Source: Prevotella sp. (GTDB taxonomy: Bacteria > Bacteroidota > Bacteroidia > Bacteroidales > Bacteroidaceae). From it: a stretch of DNA of 64,000 nt. Position 1 is the first letter of the stretch, and every line of letters starts with the position of its first letter. The stretch covers positions 1 through 64,000 of the forward strand of contig JAFVGZ010000030.1 in assembly GCA_017478025.1 (NCBI GenBank), given 5' to 3'. Of this stretch, positions 53,935 to 62,227 are shown one piece after another. The notes below the pieces were generated by a model. It saw nothing but the letters and a program-made list of their open reading frames with translations, had not been told where the DNA came from and searched no databases. Position numbers and translations under genes: made by a program.

Positions 53935-54525
53935 ATGTTGAGAATCCAGAGAGTATCGATATTATTATTTGTAAGTTTGTTTTGCGTAACAATAGTTCGC
54001 AGCCAACGAGTTGCAGTACGAAACAATCTTATGTATGACGCAGCATTGTCGCCAAACTTTGGCATGGAGTTGCGACTAGACTCAACATGGACAGTTGGAA
54101 TGAACGTAGGCTTCAACCTGTGGGACTATAATAAGGCCAAGAACCAGAAGTGGCGTCACATCATGGTGTCGCCCAACCTGCGTCACTACAACAAGGAGCT
54201 GTTCCGCAAGTCCTTCTGGGGCATCCACGCCGTATATAGCCACTACAACGTGGGCAACGTGAAGTTTCCGTTCGGCCTGTATAAAGAGGTGCGCGACAAG
54301 CGTCGTCAGGGTGACCTCGTTGCCATTGGCGGCAGCTGGGGCTACAACTGGTGGCTCACGGGGCGCCTGCACATAGAGGCGGAGATCGGCATGGCGCTGG
54401 GTTACACATGGTACAAGGAATATGAATGTGCCACCTGCGGCACCTTCCTGGGCAAAGAATGTAAGTTCATCCCACTGCCAAAGTTAGGAATAAACCTGGT
54501 ATGGACGATAGGGCCTAAGAGGTAA
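53935..54525 (+). CDS. DUF3575 outer-membrane protein of locus C
   Basis: This 196-residue protein has a signal peptide ending TIVRSQ (about residue 23). The DUF3575 core is clear: RVAVRNNLMYDAALSPNFG, then WRHIMVSPNLRHYNKELF, IGGSWGYNWWLTGRLHIEAE, and the terminal CATCGTFLGKE with PKLGINLVWTIG. It lacks the word insertion found in the locus B paralogue. It is the first gene of locus C, followed after 121 bp by the large lipoprotein gene. A beta-barrel role in displaying or anchoring the surface fibre is inferred from its repeated position. Confidence 0.92.
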   Translation: MLRIQRVSILLFVSLFCVTIVRSQRVAVRNNLMYDAALSPNFGMELRLDSTWTVGMNVGFNLWDYNKAKNQKWRHIMVSPNLRHYNKELFRKSFWGIHAVYSHYNVGNVKFPFGLYKEVRDKRRQGDLVAIGGSWGYNWWLTGRLHIEAEIGMALGYTWYKEYECATCGTFLGKECKFIPLPKLGINLVWTIGPKR

Positions 54526-54646
54526 GGAGTTAAAAAGTTAAGGAGTTAAGAAGTCTTGCTACGCAAGTGGCTTATAGGATGTATGTCTAAAACATCAACT
54601 CAATTATAGATAAAAAACAACAGTATTAACAAAAACCAATAGAACT

Positions 54647-56911
54647 ATGAAGAAAAAGACAATCACCAACGCGCTATTCGGTACAATGATTACCGTTAGT
54701 GCCATGTTGTTCGCAGGATGTTCCTCTGACGATGGTCTGAGCGGAACAACCAACGGTGGAAGCGGCGCAAAGGCTTCTGAAGTAGCTGTTGACCTCGTTC
54801 TCAACGTAGCAACAGGAAACACCGCAACAACACGTATGACAGCTGCCAACACTCAGGCTACAGAAGATCAGGTATTCCGTGGCATTGAGAATGCAGTAGT
54901 AGTAGCATTTACGCAGAAAAATGGCGACGCCCTGCAAGACGGCAAGCACATCTCTTCTCCTGTTGTAGCCAACAAGGTTTACGACATGGGTACCATCATG
55001 AATGCAGGTGAGATTGCCCCCAACTCTACTGGTGCGACTCCAAAGTCACGCCGTGTCATTGAGCTGTCACTGCCTACAGAGACCAACACGCTGATGTTCT
55101 GGGGTAAGGCTATCAAGACTGCCGCTGACACCCACATGGGCAACAACCAGCAGGGTGCTGTGGACTGGACAATGGACAAGGACCTCAACAACATCCGATT
55201 TACACTTAAGAAGCGTATCCCAGTAAGCACAACAGACCCTGCAGGAGATACTGCATTCAAGCAATATGAGAACCTGATTGCTGATGTTCTGACCCAGCTG
55301 CTGGACAAGGAATATGAATGCCAGGCAGATTATCAAAATGTGACTTATTCTGAGACCAGAGCATGGAAGGACTATATTACTTGGGATGCAGGGAACAACA
55401 AGATGGTACCTAAAGCAAACCTCAGCACATTGGGTGGCATCGTTGCTGGCGCATTCATATCCATGAATACCTTCCAGCCAAACGAGGTGCGTGCCGGTTC
55501 CGGCCCTTCTGTTGCCATGATGCTTAGCGACCTGTGTGAGGTCATTGATAAGTGTAAAGGCGCAGTCCCCACATCTTCAGGAGAAGCCATCACCAAAGCT
55601 TTTGCCGGTCACCTGAGAGCCGACCTGGGCATATTAGTTGACCCTTCCAGCAAGAAGTGGGTAACTACCATTAACAACATCAAAGAGAAGACAGGCAAAA
55701 CTTCTGAACAGATTGCTCAAGACTATAGCTTAGTAACAAAGGACTTGAACGATTTCCCACGCGGTATCTTTAACGTACCACAGGGTGCTACCATACTGGA
55801 TTTAACCATCCAGAATTCGACTGATGACGACGCAAGAAATTTCGTTTATTCTTATAAGACAGAAATTCCTACATACGCTATGGACGGTGGCACTGGCGGC
55901 TCATTCAACCCACTGAACTACCGCTACCCTGCAGAGCTTTGCTACTTTGGCAACAGCCCTATTCGCGTAACAGACGACACTCACCAGACAGCCGAGTATC
56001 CTGACGGTACAACCAATTGGGATACGGACGCATCATGGGCAGCAGGAGCTACCGGCACCGGCTCAAAAGCATGGACAAAGAACGCTCACGTGCTCTCTTC
56101 TACTCGTAGTGTAGCTATGCAGGAGAACATCAACTATGGTACAGCCCTGCTGAAATCCACCGTACGCTATGGAGCAGCCCAGCTCAAGGACAACAATAAA
56201 GCTATCCAGCAGCGTAATGGTGCCACCGAGGAGGACAACACCATTGATGTCGGCCCAGGTTCATTCACCCTGACAGGAGTCCTGATTGGTGGCGTAGAGC
56301 CAACTGTAGGTTGGAACTATGTACCTGTTGCAGCAAATCCTGACTACAAGTCATTTGTATATGACACCGACCTGCCCAGCACAGCTATACCTGATTACTC
56401 TTCCAATGAAGGTGGAAACAAGAGCGTACCAAACTACACTCTATTGTGGGACAACTGGAACAAAGTAAACCAGGGCTCAAAGCAGAATGTCGTGTACATA
56501 GCACTTGAGTTCGTAAACAATACAGGCAAGAACTTCTGGGGTATGAACAACATGATCCGTAACGGTGCTACATTCTATATCGCCGGTAAGCTGGATCCAG
56601 ATGAGGGTCATAGCACGACAGACCGGAGCGATGGCATCACCTGGCCTCTGGCAACAGGCGAAGCAAAGGTTGACGGAAAATCATACTATGCCCTGCCTCC
56701 ATACAACGCCGATGGCACAACCATCAAGGAACGTCGCGTATTCATTCAGGACTTCATGACTACCGCTGACTTCGTTATCGGTGCGAACTCTCTGAAGTAT
56801 GCAATCGTTGAGGTACCAGACCTCCGCTCTTCACAGATCTCACTCGGACTGAGTGTTGACCTCAAGTGGCAGACTGGTCTGAACTTTAACAATATCATCC
56901 TCGGAGAATAA
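54647..56911 (+). CDS. Large fimbrillin-like lipoprotein
   Basis: This 754-residue lipoprotein has lipobox LFAGC (about residue 25) and an SSDD spacer, then VDLVLNVATG and TTRMTAAN, a fimbrillin-type mature N terminus with processing arginine. A block with NYRYPAELCYFGNSPIRV near the middle recurs in the 583-aa lipoprotein two genes downstream (NRYTYPAEMMFFTDSPIRT), so the two are paralogues. Both end with a strand pattern (ISLGLSVDLKWQTG; EVGVQVVTKWIQA). The length is greater than for ordinary major fimbrillins. It is probably the main or a tip-type subunit of the locus C fibre. Confidence 0.8.
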   Translation: MKKKTITNALFGTMITVSAMLFAGCSSDDGLSGTTNGGSGAKASEVAVDLVLNVATGNTATTRMTAANTQATEDQVFRGIENAVVVAFTQKNGDALQDGKHISSPVVANKVYDMGTIMNAGEIAPNSTGATPKSRRVIELSLPTETNTLMFWGKAIKTAADTHMGNNQQGAVDWTMDKDLNNIRFTLKKRIPVSTTDPAGDTAFKQYENLIADVLTQLLDKEYECQADYQNVTYSETRAWKDYITWDAGNNKMVPKANLSTLGGIVAGAFISMNTFQPNEVRAGSGPSVAMMLSDLCEVIDKCKGAVPTSSGEAITKAFAGHLRADLGILVDPSSKKWVTTINNIKEKTGKTSEQIAQDYSLVTKDLNDFPRGIFNVPQGATILDLTIQNSTDDDARNFVYSYKTEIPTYAMDGGTGGSFNPLNYRYPAELCYFGNSPIRVTDDTHQTAEYPDGTTNWDTDASWAAGATGTGSKAWTKNAHVLSSTRSVAMQENINYGTALLKSTVRYGAAQLKDNNKAIQQRNGATEEDNTIDVGPGSFTLTGVLIGGVEPTVGWNYVPVAANPDYKSFVYDTDLPSTAIPDYSSNEGGNKSVPNYTLLWDNWNKVNQGSKQNVVYIALEFVNNTGKNFWGMNNMIRNGATFYIAGKLDPDEGHSTTDRSDGITWPLATGEAKVDGKSYYALPPYNADGTTIKERRVFIQDFMTTADFVIGANSLKYAIVEVPDLRSSQISLGLSVDLKWQTGLNFNNIILGE

Positions 56912-56974
56912 AGTACTTTCCGAAGTAGTCATAAAGGACTTGGACTATTAATATAATAAGGTATAGCGTAATAG

Positions 56975-58027
56975 ATGAAACAGTTGAAGAGTCATATTGC
57001 CGTTGTAGCGAGTCTGTTGCTATGTGCTGTTGTCCTGTCGTCGTGCTCTATGATAGACGACGACCTGGAGAACTGCGGCAACGACTATGAGCTGAACTAT
57101 GAGCTGCGCCTTGTCACCAACATGACAACGGAGCTTCAGACACAGCTGACCACAGAGACAGAAGCCGCTGTGGCACAGGCTCTGCAGCAATTCCTTCAGA
57201 ACATCTTCAGCGACTATGCCCATGACGTGGACCTTTCATTCTATGATACTGGCGTAAACGACATACGCCAGTATCATGAAGCGCCCACGATGAACGCAAA
57301 CCAACGCAGCTATACTATCTATTTGCCCGTTCAGAAGTACATGCACTTGGCTGCTGCCAACCTGAAGGACAATAGCATAGTATCGCTGAGTGGTGACGAG
57401 TACTGTCACTCCTCACACCTGAGTCAGACGGAGGCCGGGGCGGACAATATCCTGCCGTCACACACCACGGGACTGTTCACAGCCCGCCAGCCGATGGAGG
57501 TGCTGTCAGGACAGGACCAGACATTCAACGTAAGGCTATATATGGCCAACTGCGCCGTTGCCCTGGTGCTGGAGCCACGTGAACATCAGACGAAGGACAT
57601 CCAGGTATTTGCCACCGGTTTTGCCACAAGTTTCAATGTCAAGGACAGCACCTACGTCTATAGCGACAACCCGCCGCTGATAAGGGCGGAGAAGGTGCCC
57701 ACGCCGGAGAGCGACCTGCTGACGTTCTGCTCCGTGAACTTCCCATCGCGTGACACGGAGACGCGCGTCGTCATAGAGACCGAGGACCCCTTCGTGGCCA
57801 AGGAAGCAGAGGAGAAGATATGGGAGTTTCAGGTCTTGGTAACCAACGACGACAACACCGTGACAAAGACCGTACTTGGTATCAGAAAGCCTTTACGCGC
57901 TGGACAGCTGATGATTATCAAGGGCTTCATTGATGACGATGGCGCCGTTCGCTCATTAGACAACACAGTAGGCGTCAGTGTGATGCTGGACTGGAGCGAG
58001 GGTGAACATCATGATGTGGAACTGTAA
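56975..58027 (+). CDS. FimB/Mfa2-like lipoprotein
   Basis: This 350-residue lipoprotein has lipobox VLSSC (about residue 24) followed by SMIDDDLENCGNDYEL. This cysteine, DDL, cysteine spacing is the mark of FimB/Mfa2-type anchors. A helix-rich segment (TTETEAAVAQALQQFLQNIF, about residues 58-77) precedes beta strands such as SYTIYLPVQKYMHLAAANL. The two-domain layout and its position right after the large fimbrillin match a pilus anchor. It lacks the usual C-terminal LLPW block, so it may be a divergent member. A tgtcg repeat block follows. Confidence 0.72.
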   Translation: MKQLKSHIAVVASLLLCAVVLSSCSMIDDDLENCGNDYELNYELRLVTNMTTELQTQLTTETEAAVAQALQQFLQNIFSDYAHDVDLSFYDTGVNDIRQYHEAPTMNANQRSYTIYLPVQKYMHLAAANLKDNSIVSLSGDEYCHSSHLSQTEAGADNILPSHTTGLFTARQPMEVLSGQDQTFNVRLYMANCAVALVLEPREHQTKDIQVFATGFATSFNVKDSTYVYSDNPPLIRAEKVPTPESDLLTFCSVNFPSRDTETRVVIETEDPFVAKEAEEKIWEFQVLVTNDDNTVTKTVLGIRKPLRAGQLMIIKGFIDDDGAVRSLDNTVGVSVMLDWSEGEHHDVEL

Positions 58028-58130
58028 GGAGCGGTGCCACGCTCGACATAACGACATGTCGAAAAAAGATAGAAGCGGCGCCACACTCGACATAACGACA
58101 TATCGACATAACAACATGTCGAAAAATGAT
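58027..58130. repeat. ggcgcc/cgacataacgacat array
   Basis: Two units (about 58031-58068 and 58075-58128) of the tgtcg/ggcgcc family lie in the gap between two locus C genes. In the sense direction of the transcript they read ggcgccac, cgacat words, then cgacatgtcgaaaa, the same sense orientation as the intergenic units in locus B. Confidence 0.8.
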
Positions 58131-58157
58131 AACAATAATAAACAAATAATATAAGGT

Positions 58158-59909
58158 ATGCGCGCGAGGAATGATATCATATACATCCTGTTTTATCTGC
58201 TGCCGGGCATGACTGTTGTGTCGTGTTCGTCGTCAGACGACATGGGTTATGATGTCGTGGACTCAGCGGTGGCGACAGCACAGCCCATAGACCTGCTGGT
58301 CAGCGTCGGCGAAAGGGCTATGAAGAACAGCCAGGCAACACCCGTCACACGCAGCGGAACGTCAACATTCCCAGGCATAGAGCTGATGGTGGCGATACCT
58401 TTCCACACCAACGGCAACAACACAAAGGTAGCGGTGACCGACGAACCGCTGATAGACCTTGTGGGAGCAGATGAGGGAGACATAGCAAAAGAGTACGAGA
58501 CAGAAAAATATAACACTTACTACGTGGACCGCTGCCACCTGATGACCGGCACGAACCGCATGCTGGTCTATGGCAAAGCGAAACCCGCACACACCGACCA
58601 AGCATACAACCCCGCCGTCCACGGTAAGTTGAGCAACCTGCCCACCATTCGCACTAAGACAGAGAACATCACATTCAGCCTGTCATCGATACGCGAATCA
58701 ACGGAGGCACACGCTGATGCCAAAGCATTGGCAAGCTATATGACCACAATTGCCAACACCACGGGGTGGAGCATGACGGAAGACCCCACGCTGCTGAGCC
58801 ACTATAAGCACTTCATCAATGCCGACAATGAGGGGGGCAGCGGACTGATGAGCGGTGCGGCAGCAAACATCAAGGCCTTCGTGGCAGAGCTGAAAACAAA
58901 GCTGCTGGAAAGACAGGCTACTGCTGACAGCGAGCTCAGCACATTAATCAGCGCCATCATCACAAATATAGGCGACGGTACAGCCATCAGCAGCAACACC
59001 TACCCACGCTCTATCGGGCTGCCTGACGGAGCAGCAGTCATGAGATGGACAATAGACCAGAATACAGGAAATGGCAAGTTTGAGGTAAGAACCACAACGA
59101 CACACCTTGACAACATCAACGGCATCAACCGCTATACCTATCCCGCCGAGATGATGTTCTTTACCGACAGCCCCATACGCACATCAGCAGAGGAAGTGCA
59201 GAAGGCTACCTATCAGAATAATACGGACAAGTTGTGGCCCGCCTTCCTCGATACATATTACAAAGGCCCCACAGCCGTCAATACGAATACGAAGGCCGTA
59301 GCAGTGGAGAATCCCCTGCAGTACGGCGTTGCACAACTGAAGCTGACGCTGACAACCATGAGCTCACCGCTGAAGGATGCGAAAGACGAGACAGTGACCG
59401 ATGCCAGCATGACAACGCTGCCCATGACGGGGCTTATCATAGGCGGACAGCACACCGTGGGTCACGACATGAAGCCGCGTGGAGCTCAGACCGATGTCGA
59501 TGGGCGCTTCATATATGAGTCAACCGTAGATGGCACGAACTATTCGACAGAAGGTTACAAGACCAGCACGCTGGTGCTGCAGTCATACGACGGCGAGAAA
59601 GTGCCGGTCATACTGGAGTTTGAGAACAATACAGGCCACGCCTTCACCGGCAAGGACGGCACCGTCTATCCCGGAACGCGCTTCTACCTCATCGGTATGA
59701 CAGACCCTGCCGACCCCACCGTAACAGGTTCGGGCGAATGTGCCGGCCGCGTGTTCACACAGGACTACACAACCACCATGACGATGAAAGTGACATCGCT
59801 CGCCAAGGCCTATACGTGCATGCCCGACCTGCTGGCACCACGCCTGGAAGTAGGCGTACAGGTGGTGACGAAATGGATACAGGCAACAGCTGTAAACGTA
59901 CCATTATAG
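58158..59909 (+). CDS. Fimbrillin-like lipoprotein, paralogue of the 754-aa protein
   Basis: This 583-residue lipoprotein has a signal peptide with lipobox TVVSC (about residue 23) and an SSSDD spacer. The N-terminal strand (IDLLVSVGERAM) and TPVTRSGTST carry a plausible processing arginine. It shares with the 754-aa protein the YPAEM-FF-SPIR block, a segment with TLPMTGLIIGGQHTVG versus TLTGVLIGGVEPTVG, and a VILEFENNTGHAFTG versus ALEFVNNTGKNFWG block. A second subunit of the same fibre, made by duplication, is the simplest reading. The gene starts after the 58027-58130 repeat block. Confidence 0.78.
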   Translation: MRARNDIIYILFYLLPGMTVVSCSSSDDMGYDVVDSAVATAQPIDLLVSVGERAMKNSQATPVTRSGTSTFPGIELMVAIPFHTNGNNTKVAVTDEPLIDLVGADEGDIAKEYETEKYNTYYVDRCHLMTGTNRMLVYGKAKPAHTDQAYNPAVHGKLSNLPTIRTKTENITFSLSSIRESTEAHADAKALASYMTTIANTTGWSMTEDPTLLSHYKHFINADNEGGSGLMSGAAANIKAFVAELKTKLLERQATADSELSTLISAIITNIGDGTAISSNTYPRSIGLPDGAAVMRWTIDQNTGNGKFEVRTTTTHLDNINGINRYTYPAEMMFFTDSPIRTSAEEVQKATYQNNTDKLWPAFLDTYYKGPTAVNTNTKAVAVENPLQYGVAQLKLTLTTMSSPLKDAKDETVTDASMTTLPMTGLIIGGQHTVGHDMKPRGAQTDVDGRFIYESTVDGTNYSTEGYKTSTLVLQSYDGEKVPVILEFENNTGHAFTGKDGTVYPGTRFYLIGMTDPADPTVTGSGECAGRVFTQDYTTTMTMKVTSLAKAYTCMPDLLAPRLEVGVQVVTKWIQATAVNVPL

Positions 59910-59922
59910 AAAAAACATAATA

Positions 59923-61083
59923 TTGAAGAACAGAACACTAACATACCCGCTATGGCTCCTGACCTGCATGCTGGTGCTGATGCTGGCAGCCTGCAGTTCC
60001 TCAGACGGGGGAGAGCTGGGTGGCGGCACGGAGAGACAGTCCGCCAAGCTGGCGATATATGTCTATGCTCCTGAGCAGGCCTCAGCACATACCCGTGCCG
60101 ACGAGGGAGAAGTGGACCCTGTCAACAACACCGCCAACGAGGGCATCATCAAGAGCCTGAAGCTGTGGATATATGAAACGGAAACGGGAAACAAAGTAGG
60201 CTATTTCAATACTGAGGATGTGGAAGCGCTGAATGAAGGTCAGGGAGCTACGTACCAGATACCCGTCAGCGATGAGTTTGCTGCCAACAAGCCCGAAGTG
60301 GATGTCTATGTGATGGCTAATGTGACAGAGAGCAACTGCGGCGTAGGCACGCTGAACGAAAACACCAGCCGCGCAGACCTGATAGAAGGTGCCAAGATAT
60401 CCGGGCACTTCGGACTGGGTGACAGAGTGAAAAGTGTTCCCGCAGACGGACTGCCGTTTGCAGGAAAGCTGACAACACAGTCGGTGGTGGGCGATGCCCC
60501 GGCATTGCGTGTGGGAACAGAAGCGGAGCCATCTACTGTAGAGCTGACCCGCGCCGTATCAAAGCTGCGCTTCGTCTTTTCAAAGGCGACAGGCTCACCG
60601 GAGGTCAGAATTACCGGCATCAAGATAGATGCCGAGATGATACCCAATGAGGAGTATCTGTTCAAGGCACCGGAAACTGTGATCTATAATGCTTCGGAGT
60701 CTGAGCTGCTGTCATCTGCCATTGCCGACGTTGCAGAGACAGCAGACCCGTTAGTGTATAGCTATGATAGCCAGGACGCTCAGGACTATGAAGACCTGAT
60801 AAACGGAGCGGCAAGTAAACAACCCGATCCTGAGGTGACAGTATATGGGCCCATCTACCTGCGCGAGAGCGACAAAAAGCTGACAGGCACCATTACATAC
60901 AGTCTTGACGGCGGCAGCGAACAGAGCCAGCCGTTTGAGATGAATCTGGCAGGCGACTTCAAACGCAACCACACATGGATAGTCTATGCCTACTATGCCG
61001 GCAGCGGCGACCTGAAGGTGCAGACCATCTACGTCAAAAACTGGAAGGGCAGAGAAGTCAATCGGGACTTTTATAATTGGTAA
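59923..61083 (+). CDS. FimA/Mfa-like lipoprotein with TTG start
   Basis: This 386-residue lipoprotein appears to start at TTG 59923, 13 bp after the preceding stop; no ATG gives a basic n-region, and the first internal ATG (MLVLMLAACSSS) leaves a signal peptide without positive charge. The lipobox is LAAC. The mature part fits FimA-type fimbrillins: LAIYVYAPEQ, AHTRADEGEV with processing arginine, IKSLKLWIYETETG, and VELTRAVSKLRFVFSKATG, with the final strands LKVQTIYVKNWKG. A major-subunit-like role is likely. Its close spacing links it to the same transcript. Confidence 0.82.
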   Translation: MKNRTLTYPLWLLTCMLVLMLAACSSSDGGELGGGTERQSAKLAIYVYAPEQASAHTRADEGEVDPVNNTANEGIIKSLKLWIYETETGNKVGYFNTEDVEALNEGQGATYQIPVSDEFAANKPEVDVYVMANVTESNCGVGTLNENTSRADLIEGAKISGHFGLGDRVKSVPADGLPFAGKLTTQSVVGDAPALRVGTEAEPSTVELTRAVSKLRFVFSKATGSPEVRITGIKIDAEMIPNEEYLFKAPETVIYNASESELLSSAIADVAETADPLVYSYDSQDAQDYEDLINGAASKQPDPEVTVYGPIYLRESDKKLTGTITYSLDGGSEQSQPFEMNLAGDFKRNHTWIVYAYYAGSGDLKVQTIYVKNWKGREVNRDFYNW

Positions 61084-61114
61084 TGATTAATGCAAAATGC
61101 AAAATGCTTAACGA

Positions 61115-62152
61115 ATGAATAAAATGAGAGTAAATAAAGACGTTATCAGCATCCTGCTTATGGCTATGGCCATGTTGCTGAATGCCTGTTCATCGGATGA
61201 TTCCGATGCAGGGGCAGACGCTACGATGACACAGGTGCAGGTGATGGCCTATGCTCCCCAATATATAGACAAAGAGGCATCCACCCGTGCCGTGCCTTCA
61301 GGCTTCAGCGCCTACACGCCTGACAGGGGTACGACCATGAGCATGTATATGCTACAGGCGGGAGACACGGCACCATACGCGGAGAAACGACTGAGATACA
61401 ACTCCAGTTGGAGTGCCTACTTTGACGTATTGAATAACACAGACTATACCGTCTATGGCTTTATGCCCAAAGCAGAGGGTATGACAAGCAGTCTCACAGG
61501 CGTCACCGCAAACGGCGCCACCCTGACCATCACCGGCGTCAAGCCCGTGACCACCGATGACATCTGCGTAATAACAGGTGTAAATGATACTGAGGCAAAC
61601 CTGAAGGAAGGCATCTTCAATTGGTATCATGATGTCAATAACGCTAACTTCTACATGTATCTGCTGATGGATCATGTCTTTGCCTCGGTAAAGTTCAGTA
61701 TGAAAATAGATGCCAACTTCGCCAAGATACGCAGCATCAAGCTGAAGACCATGACGCTGAGCGTCAACAAAGGAAGCGTCAGCGTCACCGTGCCTCTGAC
61801 CCACAACACAACAGGTGCGAGTCCTGTGGGCGACGTCACGTACGCTTCTTCCGGCACAAGCTATCAGTCGGAGATATTCAACAATACAGAGGGTCTGCAG
61901 CTGAGCAGCACGCCCACCGACATAACGGCCTGCTTCGCCCCCACCCTGTCCGATGAACTGACACTGGTCAGCACATACGACGTGTATGACAGCAAGGGAA
62001 ACCTGATACGTCAGAACTGCACGGCAACAAACAAGCTTCCCAACCTGAACGCACAACGCGGTGAGAGGGTACAGCTAAACATAACAGTCAACCCGACCTA
62101 TCTGTATGTGATGTCAGACAAGGATTTAGACAACCTGTTTGTCATTCAGTAG
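61115..62152 (+). CDS. Fimbrillin-family lipoprotein
   Basis: This 345-residue lipoprotein has lipobox LLNAC (about residue 25) and an SSDDSD spacer. Typical fimbrillin segments are VQVMAYAPQYIDKEASTRAV, DHVFASVKFSMKIDANFAKI and RGERVQLNITVNPTYLYVMS, the last being the usual end block of Mfa-like proteins. It lies 31 bp after the FimA-like gene, preceded by gcaaaatgc words. It is followed by a gap of 75 bp, in which ggcggg and cccgcc (62168-62191) could form a small attenuator hairpin, and then by the giant gene. Confidence 0.85.
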   Translation: MNKMRVNKDVISILLMAMAMLLNACSSDDSDAGADATMTQVQVMAYAPQYIDKEASTRAVPSGFSAYTPDRGTTMSMYMLQAGDTAPYAEKRLRYNSSWSAYFDVLNNTDYTVYGFMPKAEGMTSSLTGVTANGATLTITGVKPVTTDDICVITGVNDTEANLKEGIFNWYHDVNNANFYMYLLMDHVFASVKFSMKIDANFAKIRSIKLKTMTLSVNKGSVSVTVPLTHNTTGASPVGDVTYASSGTSYQSEIFNNTEGLQLSSTPTDITACFAPTLSDELTLVSTYDVYDSKGNLIRQNCTATNKLPNLNAQRGERVQLNITVNPTYLYVMSDKDLDNLFVIQ

Positions 62153-62167
62153 ATAGACGCGACTTTG

Positions 62168-62194
62168 GGCGGGGCTCTGTTAATTCCCGCCTTT
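62168..62194 (+). terminator. Weak hairpin between fimbrillin and giant gene
   Basis: ggcggg (62168-62173) pairs with cccgcc (62186-62191), followed by only three T. It may attenuate rather than end transcription into the giant gene. Confidence 0.3.
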
Positions 62195-62227
62195 AGAACG
62201 AAACAGAATCAGAAAAAGAAAAGATTG

